From a virus, in IMG/VR virus record IMGVR_UViG_3300023094_000018, positions 1 through 41,965 of that record: 41,965 nt of DNA; one strand, given 5' to 3'. The stretch's first letter is position 1. Every line of letters starts with the position of its first letter. Below, piece after piece: positions 8,114 through 13,206 of the stretch. The notes under the pieces are model-generated. The model made no database searches, had not been told where the DNA came from, and was given only the letters and a program-made list of their open reading frames with translations. The translations under genes and the position numbers were made by a program.

Positions 8114-8558
8114 CGTAACAATATTAGAGAATGTTCACACAACGGCAGAGTGGATTGCAATACCTACTTTATTGCCGGATAGGGTTATGGGGCATGAAAC
8201 AGATGGCTCGGGTAACTTTATAGGCACCAAAATAGGCAACGGGGTTGATGTATGGATTGACTTACCTTATTTGTATGGAGGCATACCTCTTGAAAAAGAG
8301 GTGATTGATTTACCAGCAGGGTCAAGCATCCCGTTTATTTACGATATGTCAACATCTGCCCTAAATAAGGGGTTTATAGCCGTGTCTGAAATGATAGATC
8401 CTGTTGACGATGCTAATGCAACCATTATAAACGATATTATAATCACTAAAAACTATACCAATTCATCCCGTACAGTTATAACAAGCTTATCTATACAAGG
8501 GCATCCCGGCGATACAGGCACCTTGGATGATGTTGTTATTACTCTTTATCCAGTTTAG
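8097..8558 (+). CDS. tail fibre-like protein with an Mtd_N-type motif
   Basis: A 153-residue protein. Residues about 23-60 carry the motif LLPDRVMGHETDGSGNF followed by KIGNGVDVWIDLPYLYGG, close to the 'g.l.vgDG.t.w.dLpyl' repeat found at the N-terminus of Mtd-like and other phage fibre proteins. The rest is beta-rich. It starts inside the end of the second tube-like gene, which points to translational coupling and a shared structure. It is the last rightward gene before the leftward small-gene block. Confidence 0.6.
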   Translation: MPLVANVTILENVHTTAEWIAIPTLLPDRVMGHETDGSGNFIGTKIGNGVDVWIDLPYLYGGIPLEKEVIDLPAGSSIPFIYDMSTSALNKGFIAVSEMIDPVDDANATIINDIIITKNYTNSSRTVITSLSIQGHPGDTGTLDDVVITLYPV

Positions 8559-8592
8559 TTAGACGCTGCCAGGGTTACGCTTTATTCATAAG

Positions 8593-8751
8593 CTAATCTG
8601 TAGTCATAAACCATAAAAACAAACTAACCATTCCTATTGTACCAGGCAATTCTATGTCATGTCCTGTGACTTTTTTATAAATAGAAATTAGCAGTATAAA
8701 AGCTATTGCCATAAATATTAACTTACTGAAGTTGTGTATTACTTTTTTCAT
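8593..8751 (-). CDS. small membrane peptide, 52 aa
   Basis: Begins MKKVIHNFSKLIFMAIAFIL and has two hydrophobic stretches (residues about 11-25 and 38-49) with a short charged loop between. Its ATG overlaps the stop of the gene at 8748-8903 (ATGA). It is the last gene of the leftward block and ends 35 bases from the convergent tail fibre gene. No function recognised. Confidence 0.6.
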   Translation of the reverse strand: MKKVIHNFSKLIFMAIAFILLISIYKKVTGHDIELPGTIGMVSLFLWFMTTD

Positions 8752-8903
8752 ATCAATTGTAATCTATTAATCTTACCTGTTCGTTTATAAAGCCCATCGC
8801 CGGTTCTTGTGTCCCATAACGATGCAAGAAAAGCCGCCTTTCTTATTCGAAAAGCCCCTATACCCTCCCTCTCCTTCATGTATTTCTCGTGTTTAGTGGG
8901 CAT
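8748..8903 (-). CDS. hypothetical protein, 51 aa
   Basis: A basic, soluble peptide starting MPTKHEKYMKEREGIGAFRI. The phrase DTRTGDGLYKRTGKI resembles short phage proteins of unknown function that link an activity to a 'gdGlykr.gk' motif. It overlaps the upstream gene by 11 bases and the downstream gene by 4, so it is embedded in a tightly packed leftward operon. Confidence 0.55.
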   Translation of the reverse strand: MPTKHEKYMKEREGIGAFRIRKAAFLASLWDTRTGDGLYKRTGKINRLQLI

Positions 8904-9111
8904 AGCAATATATTAATACCCACAAAATAAGCGATGCTGCTAATGCAAACCAAATTAAAGGAAGTATTCCAGATTGATCTTTTATAGACCTAAAAAATGG
9001 ATGTTTGCAATTAACGCAACTGCAATAATCATCTTTTCTGGATAATGTTAATTTCTGTTTGCAATCTTCGCACAATACAGGTCGGCCAATGCCATCTACT
9101 ACTCTTACCAT
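8893..9111 (-). CDS. zinc-ribbon membrane protein, 72 aa
   Basis: The N-terminal half has a four-cysteine zinc ribbon (C-x2-C in CEDC, then C-x-C-x2-C in CSCVNC), and the C-terminal 22 residues form one membrane helix (ILPLIWFALAASLILWVLIY). I prefer the ATG at 9111 over the one at 9144, which would add an 11-residue N-terminus; the choice is uncertain. It would be anchored with the zinc ribbon on one membrane face. Confidence 0.65.
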   Translation of the reverse strand: MVRVVDGIGRPVLCEDCKQKLTLSRKDDYCSCVNCKHPFFRSIKDQSGILPLIWFALAASLILWVLIYCYAH

Positions 9112-9185
9112 GTTATTTAATTTTTCAATACACCAAACACACAACCACCCATGCGATTAGGATGGCGATGTAGAGAGGGCGGGGG

Positions 9186-9338
9186 TTAAAGTATCTCGGT
9201 TTTAGTTCTAACATCTTGCAGCAAGCCAGTAAACCTACCTGTTAAATAATCGGTGTACATTTTTCTGGTAATGTCAAACCATCCTTTACGACCATCTGAT
9301 GTGTCATACAGCCCTTGATAAGTTATTACAGTTTCCAT
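9186..9338 (-). CDS. hypothetical protein, 50 aa
   Basis: Begins METVITYQGLYDTSDGRKGW and is soluble with a helical second half (KMYTDYLTGRFTGLLQDVRT). The stop is followed by CCCCC (TTTAACCCCC), a motif also seen after several rightward genes. No function recognised. Confidence 0.55.
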   Translation of the reverse strand: METVITYQGLYDTSDGRKGWFDITRKMYTDYLTGRFTGLLQDVRTKTEIL

Positions 9339-9344
9339 ATCTTT

Positions 9345-9527
9345 CTATTTCTCCTTTAGTGGTGGGTGGTTAAATTCTACCAAGTGACCTAAAATAGCAA
9401 TAGTACCAACTATTATATTTATTACCATAGCTGTATCTGCTTCAATCTTATGCCTATTGTACAAAAGAACCAATATTGCGCATACTATTACCTGAATGGC
9501 TATGATAACCGCGTTATACTTTTTCAT
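9345..9527 (-). CDS. two-helix membrane protein, 60 aa
   Basis: Two predicted membrane helices, residues about 6-24 (AVIIAIQVIVCAILVLLYNR) and 33-50 (MVINIIVGTIAILGHLVEF), separated by a short charged loop. The size and topology are those of small phage holin-like or superinfection proteins, but the gene lies among accessory genes. Function unknown. Confidence 0.6.
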   Translation of the reverse strand: MKKYNAVIIAIQVIVCAILVLLYNRHKIEADTAMVINIIVGTIAILGHLVEFNHPPLKEK

Positions 9528-9545
9528 CTTACTTATTATTTAGTG

Positions 9546-9842
9546 TTATAAAACCTGTTTATAATCAAATATCAACCTTTCGGCAACGCTCATATGCCAC
9601 CTGTAAAGGATAGTTGTTATTGATTCGTAACGTAACAGGTTGCGCGTGTCCTTAGCATGGTAAGCAGCTTTAAACATCAATTCAGATTTGTTTAGCAATC
9701 TGTTTATCCTTGCAAATCGGATCTGTAGTTTGATAATATCCAAAGTTATAGATTTTTCTTTCTCCCATCCGGCGGCAGAATGATATGGGGGGAAACCTTG
9801 TTGTGTTGTTCCCCAGTAATCGGGTTGTAGGTTAGTTTTCAT
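9546..9842 (-). CDS. hypothetical helical protein, 98 aa
   Basis: An aromatic-rich N-terminus (MKTNLQPDYWGTTQQGFPPY) is followed by an amphipathic helical region with many Arg and Leu. Its first 11 bases overlap the end of the upstream gene. No motif recognised. Confidence 0.6.
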   Translation of the reverse strand: MKTNLQPDYWGTTQQGFPPYHSAAGWEKEKSITLDIIKLQIRFARINRLLNKSELMFKAAYHAKDTRNLLRYESITTILYRWHMSVAERLIFDYKQVL

Positions 9843-10032
9843 TTGGCGTAATTATAAAAGTATTATATGAAGTTACCTTAGCCGACAATGGCAATTGTAG
9901 CTCGTTAATTCTACGCCTTGCATCATCGCAAGCATCGTGTGGTTTCTTTGTGTTATAGCGGATAAATCCATCCTCTAAACTCATGGTGGCAAAACTGTTA
10001 AAGCCTTTGTAGAATGTGGTTAAGTGGTGCAT
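9832..10032 (-). CDS. hypothetical protein, 66 aa
   Basis: A small soluble protein starting MHHLTTFYKGFNSFATMSLE. The middle (DACDDARRRINELQLPLSAK) is an amphipathic helix. It overlaps both neighbouring genes by about 11-13 bases, consistent with coupled translation. No function recognised. Confidence 0.55.
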   Translation of the reverse strand: MHHLTTFYKGFNSFATMSLEDGFIRYNTKKPHDACDDARRRINELQLPLSAKVTSYNTFIITPNEN

Positions 10033-10205
10033 GGTGTTATCCTTTCTATGTTTAAAGAAATGTTATTAAGTAAGTTTTCTAATTCCATAACTCTGGAATT
10101 AAGGTGATGCAAATAGTTTGAAACCTTTTCTTTATCTGCCGGATCAAGTCTGTTTAATAAAGTATGTATTTCTAATAATTGCTCAAACGTTAATGTGGTT
10201 TTCAT
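10020..10205 (-). CDS. helical hypothetical protein, 61 aa
   Basis: Almost entirely helical, with heptad-like Leu spacing (LLEIHTLLNRLDPADKEKVS, then NYLHHLNSRVMELENLLNNI), so a small coiled-coil dimer is likely. The ATG overlaps the stop of the lipoprotein gene by 4 bases. Confidence 0.6.
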   Translation of the reverse strand: MKTTLTFEQLLEIHTLLNRLDPADKEKVSNYLHHLNSRVMELENLLNNISLNIERITPCTT

Positions 10206-10426
10206 TTCTCAACCCTCCTTACTGCCACCTGCGCCAATCTCGGATAGTAAGCACCATCAGCACGGTAAGCGGTGTAGAATACTTGCCTGCCTGTTTGTGG
10301 CACTACGCCGGTTATCTGGTAACTTGTGTTATGGATCCGAACGGTATCGCCTGAAGAAAACTTAGGATGATCTATAGCGCAAGAGGTTAGGAATAGGAGG
10401 GATATGGGGATTAGTAGCTTTTTCAT
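10202..10426 (-). CDS. small lipoprotein, 74 aa
   Basis: A type II signal peptide is clear: MKKLLIPISLLFLTSC, lipobox LTSC with Cys16 as the lipidated residue. The mature part is about 58 residues and SH3-like in pattern (SSGDTVRIHNTSYQITGVV). It should be exported and anchored in the envelope, where it could alter the surface, for example to exclude other phages. A second lipoprotein gene is at 20604-20807. Confidence 0.75.
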   Translation of the reverse strand: MKKLLIPISLLFLTSCAIDHPKFSSGDTVRIHNTSYQITGVVPQTGRQVFYTAYRADGAYYPRLAQVAVRRVEK

Positions 10427-10428
10427 GG

Positions 10429-10722
10429 TTAGTTAAGTTTAGTTATTGAGCTGTTTCCGTAAATAACAGTTTCATCTTGACGCTTAGCCTCTGTTAGATC
10501 TTTCTTCAATTGAGTGCCTATAAATTTAGCGCAAGGGTCACTTAACGACAGATAGTAGGCTATTTTATCGATTCTAATTATGGTATGGGTATCTGTTATA
10601 ATATCGCCTACTTTGTATGGGTTATTAGCGTCAACATGCTGTTTGATAACTAAAACCTTAGCTGCCTCTGCATTTTGGTTTATCTCCCGCAATGCCGCAT
10701 TATACTCATCTCTTGTTTTCAT
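10429..10722 (-). CDS. hypothetical protein, 97 aa
   Basis: An N-terminal helix (RDEYNAALREINQNAEAAKV) leads into a beta-rich section containing NPYKVGDIITDTHTIIRIDK, an SH3-like 'vGDiI' turn common in small phage proteins. It is the first gene behind the internal promoter at 10768-10798. Confidence 0.65.
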   Translation of the reverse strand: MKTRDEYNAALREINQNAEAAKVLVIKQHVDANNPYKVGDIITDTHTIIRIDKIAYYLSLSDPCAKFIGTQLKKDLTEAKRQDETVIYGNSSITKLN

Positions 10723-10767
10723 TTTATATAGTTGGTTAAAAGTTCGGTGATTACTTGTTGTTGGATG

Positions 10768-10798
10768 TAAAGGTACATGTATATTTTAATATACCAAA
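10768..10798 (-). promoter_or_regulatory. internal leftward promoter with inverted-repeat operator
   Basis: Read on the minus strand: TTTG (10798-10795), 19 bases, TACCTTTA (10775-10768), a good fit to the Bacteroidota -33/-7 consensus. The spacer contains a perfect inverted repeat, GTATATTTTAATATAC (10779-10794, 7-base arms). The ATG of the next leftward gene is 46 bases downstream. A related palindrome lies in the promoter of the ParB-like gene. Confidence 0.7.
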
Positions 10799-10810
10799 TG
10801 TTTTTTATAA

Positions 10811-10990
10811 TTATTTTAAAATAGTTTCAATCTGTTTAATTTCAGTATCTGTAAATCGCCTGTTTTGGTTGTTATACAGCTTATTGTGAAACTTACTAAT
10901 AGCCACTCGCTCTGTCATTTTAGGGTACAATTGTTTTGCTACCCATGCCTGGACGTACTTGCCGTCTTTGATCTGTTGTATTTTATCCAT
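10811..10990 (-). CDS. hypothetical DNA-binding-like protein, 59 aa
   Basis: Begins MDKIQQIKDGKYVQAWVAKQ and continues with a helical region containing FHNKLYNNQNRRFTDTEIKQ. This resembles short helix-turn-helix-like proteins of Bacteroidota phages in which 'kf.nKl.n.q.rkft..Ei..i..i' is conserved. It sits just before an operator-bearing promoter. A regulatory role is an inference. Confidence 0.6.
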   Translation of the reverse strand: MDKIQQIKDGKYVQAWVAKQLYPKMTERVAISKFHNKLYNNQNRRFTDTEIKQIETILK

Positions 10991-11208
10991 TATCTTCTCC
11001 CTCCCGGTATCATTGATGAACCCTCGGTGCTTATAGGTTGTTTATCTATTTCGTCTTGCACCAACTCATTAAACGATCTTTTATTCAATTTACTTTTAAT
11101 TAATTCAGTTTCCATTTGTTTTATTTTCTGATATTGCGCGCCGTGAATAACACCTATCACCCATCCACAACAGAATGCAATTATCCCTACTAATATAAAT
11201 TCAATCAT
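10990..11208 (-). CDS. membrane-anchored small protein, 72 aa
   Basis: An N-terminal membrane helix (IEFILVGIIAFCCGWVIGVI) is followed by a charged helical cytoplasmic part (YQKIKQMETELIKSKLNKRS). The stop shares one base with the start of the next leftward gene. No function recognised. Confidence 0.6.
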   Translation of the reverse strand: MIEFILVGIIAFCCGWVIGVIHGAQYQKIKQMETELIKSKLNKRSFNELVQDEIDKQPISTEGSSMIPGGRR

Positions 11209-11351
11209 AATCCGGGGTATTTTAGGTATTTAAGGGTTGCGAGATATGCTACAGTTGACCACGCGCCTATTAAATAAGGCCATATACCGATTGACGCTAA
11301 AATTACAGTTGTAACTAACTGTACCGAGAATGCTATTAAAATCTTCCTCAT
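11205..11351 (-). CDS. membrane peptide, 48 aa
   Basis: MRKILIAFSVQLVTTVILAS opens a first membrane helix; a second hydrophobic stretch follows (YLIGAWSTVAYLATLKYL). Both ends overlap neighbours by ATGA, so translation is coupled on both sides. It is too short for many gene callers but fits the operon exactly. Confidence 0.6.
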   Translation of the reverse strand: MRKILIAFSVQLVTTVILASIGIWPYLIGAWSTVAYLATLKYLKYPGL

Positions 11352-11545
11352 ATGTTTGTTATGTTTCTTACGTTAAGTAAATATTTGTTTTGAAAATCAT
11401 AATCATCCAACTGAACGAGATATGTATTCATGTCAAGATGGATGTAACCATGATAATATAATTTATTATCTTCTAAAAATTCTTGAATATCAGGCTCTAT
11501 ACCATCTGCATAAAGCCACTCGGTGTTTAAAATATAAAATGCCAT
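11348..11545 (-). CDS. hypothetical acidic protein, 65 aa
   Basis: MAFYILNTEWLYADGIEPDI begins a soluble, acidic, aromatic-rich protein with alternating strand and helix segments. Its neighbour at 11550-11765 has a comparable composition and size (acidic, Tyr-rich, ends in short strands), so the two may be distant duplicates. Confidence 0.6.
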   Translation of the reverse strand: MAFYILNTEWLYADGIEPDIQEFLEDNKLYYHGYIHLDMNTYLVQLDDYDFQNKYLLNVRNITNI

Positions 11546-11549
11546 ATTT

Positions 11550-11765
11550 TTATTTATTTAATACTGTGAAAAATCTTCCTGTAAATTCGCCTCTCTCAAC
11601 ATAATACTCGCACATTAGGTTATAATTGGTATATACAAAATATACACCTTGTCCAATTGATTCAATAGCATAATTAAATACACCACGTTCTTTAAGCCAG
11701 TTATCCAAGTCTGTTGTATTATCCTTTTCAAACATTGTTTGCTCGTAAATCCTGTAAATGTTCAT
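11550..11765 (-). CDS. hypothetical acidic protein, 71 aa
   Basis: Starts MNIYRIYEQTMFEKDNTTDL; a helix with DNLKER-like charge pattern follows (LDNWLKERGVFNYAIESIGQ) and the end is beta-rich (GVYFVYTNYNLMCEYYVERG). Possible distant relative of the next gene downstream. No known family recognised. Confidence 0.6.
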   Translation of the reverse strand: MNIYRIYEQTMFEKDNTTDLDNWLKERGVFNYAIESIGQGVYFVYTNYNLMCEYYVERGEFTGRFFTVLNK

Positions 11766-11766
11766 G

Positions 11767-11919
11767 TTATTTTATTTTAAGTGTTGTTAATTTATTAATA
11801 AGTTCGCATAAATTATTCAATAACAGGAAAAACACTATTATATATAGGGACAGTTTGTACGACTTTTTTTTATTTTCAATATGGGCCCATATACCAACAA
11901 TTATTATTAATACATCCAT
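11767..11919 (-). CDS. membrane peptide, 50 aa
   Basis: Two hydrophobic stretches, MDVLIIIVGIWAHI and LYIIVFFLLLNNLCELI, flank a lysine-rich loop (ENKKKSYK). It fills the gap between the 71-aa and 124-aa genes with only one to two bases on either side, which supports it as a real gene. Confidence 0.55.
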   Translation of the reverse strand: MDVLIIIVGIWAHIENKKKSYKLSLYIIVFFLLLNNLCELINKLTTLKIK

Positions 11920-11920
11920 G

Positions 11921-12295
11921 TCAAAAAAGTTCATTAATCAATTTATCCCTAACCGACATATTTTTTAGGTGGGCTTCTCTTATCTCCTCTAAAAAACATG
12001 CTATAATATAGTGTACCCTATTTTCTATGTTCCACTTTTCAACTGTCATGCCCCTAAGTTGCTTAGAGTCATCTATTTCATTACTAATGATAATTGTTTT
12101 AGAATGAAGCAACTCCCATTTTCGTTCACTGAAAAATAAGCTTTTAATATTTTTAGCTTTCCAGAATTGCATATAGAAACAAGTTTTGTTAATATCAATT
12201 AATAACTTTTCATTATCATTAAACCATAAATAAATTATGTCTCCATGTATTGACTTTTTTAAAACTGCTGGCATTGTAGGTGTTATTCTTTTCAT
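11921..12295 (-). CDS. hypothetical protein, 124 aa
   Basis: A soluble mixed alpha/beta protein starting MKRITPTMPAVLKKSIHGDI. Its ATG overlaps the stop of the ParB-like gene by 4 bases, so it is co-translated with it and could be a partner. The C-terminal third is helical (HYIIACFLEEIREAHLKNMS). No family recognised. Confidence 0.65.
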   Translation of the reverse strand: MKRITPTMPAVLKKSIHGDIIYLWFNDNEKLLIDINKTCFYMQFWKAKNIKSLFFSERKWELLHSKTIIISNEIDDSKQLRGMTVEKWNIENRVHYIIACFLEEIREAHLKNMSVRDKLINELF

Positions 12296-13077
12296 GGCTT
12301 GATTACTACTGTATGACTAATAAAACTATTTGATTTAAGAAAATCCCTATACTTTTCAAAAAACCCCGTAATCGATGTTTTGTCAACATGCTCCATCAAT
12401 ATGGTATGCTTCTGTTTGTTTATATAACGAAGCATTACATCATGTTCATAAGACGAACCTAACGATATCAAAACGCTTACATACTGTGATATAAATGTCC
12501 TCAATACTGTTCTGTTTATTTTAGGAAGTTGTTTAACTACATCGGATGTGTAAGATATATGCTTTTCTGCATTATTATTTGTTATGCAAAAATTCCCTTG
12601 TTTTATTAATTGATTGCTTCTCCCACTAAAGAGAGACTCGTTATTAGACAGGATACCCGCTGCAATATTTACCTCTACACCATACTTATTGTAAAGAACC
12701 ATGAGTTTTTTATAGTCTGGATTTACGCTGCCCCATGCTAAAATATAATCTTCCATCTTCCACGACTTAGAACTTGAATTTAATAGAGCTATTGTTTCAA
12801 CCAAAGCTTTATAATCATATATGCCCTTTATTATTACGTAGGGAATATCTATGCCCAAAGCCATGCAGGCCTCATACTTGTGCTGCCCTTCTATTATATA
12901 CAATTCTTTTTTGCCTGTAATAAAGGAAAGTTCAGCTACAATTATTGCCTGCAACATACCTATTTGTTCAATAGACAATTTTAGTTTTTGAACGTGCGCG
13001 GGTGAGGTATCTCTATTTATACCTACAAGTTTCTTAAATGACTTTTTTGAATCGTTTTTTAAATACTGGATGTTCAT
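12292..13077 (-). CDS. ParB/Srx-fold protein
   Basis: A 261-residue protein. The first 85 residues match the ParB/sulfiredoxin N-terminal domain: a 'dtSpahvqkLk.SI.q.Gml' segment (residues 23-43), then IIEGQHKYEACMALGIDIPY with the nucleotide-binding box GQHK at residues 64-67. In chromosome-partition ParB the box is usually G-R-R; GQH(K/R) is typical of stand-alone phage and plasmid ParB-like proteins, some with nuclease or NTPase activity. The remaining 170 residues lack a recognisable HTH and show no known domain. It leads the leftward small-gene block from the promoter at 13100-13129, and could act as regulator or modify DNA. No parA gene or clear parS set is visible. Confidence 0.75.
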   Translation of the reverse strand: MNIQYLKNDSKKSFKKLVGINRDTSPAHVQKLKLSIEQIGMLQAIIVAELSFITGKKELYIIEGQHKYEACMALGIDIPYVIIKGIYDYKALVETIALLNSSSKSWKMEDYILAWGSVNPDYKKLMVLYNKYGVEVNIAAGILSNNESLFSGRSNQLIKQGNFCITNNNAEKHISYTSDVVKQLPKINRTVLRTFISQYVSVLISLGSSYEHDVMLRYINKQKHTILMEHVDKTSITGFFEKYRDFLKSNSFISHTVVIKP

Positions 13078-13089
13078 ATCATATCTGTT

Positions 13090-13120
13090 TTTGTATACCC
13101 AAATATACTAACTATATTTA
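13090..13120 (+). promoter_or_regulatory. rightward promoter for the fibre/lysis block
   Basis: TTTG (13090-13093), 19 bases, TATATTTA (13113-13120). The -7 element is one half of the palindrome TATATTTAAATATA. The predicted start near 13125 leaves a leader of about 50 bases to the mini-ORF at 13177 and about 78 to the fibre gene. Confidence 0.6.
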
Positions 13121-13129
13121 AATATACAA
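13100..13129 (-). promoter_or_regulatory. leftward promoter for the ParB-like operon
   Basis: Minus strand: TTG (13129-13127), 19 bases, TATATTTG (13107-13100), an ideal -7 element. The start codon at 13077 is 22 bases further. The spacer carries the 14-base palindrome TATATTTAAATATA (13113-13126). The site overlaps a rightward promoter at 13090-13120, so the two are likely to exclude each other. Confidence 0.75.
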
Positions 13130-13176
13130 TGAATATTTTATTTTATTTTTCGCTACCTAATAATTAACTTAGGGGC

Positions 13177-13206
13177 ATGGATAACACAAGCCAAACAGGT
13201 ACATGA
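13177..13206 (+). CDS. possible 9-codon leader peptide (MDNTSQTGT)
   Basis: ATG GAT AAC ACA AGC CAA ACA GGT ACA TGA, with GGGG just before the start. Its stop overlaps the start of the fibre gene by ATGA. It may serve translational coupling or simply be chance, since it is very short. Confidence 0.35.
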   Translation: MDNTSQTGT

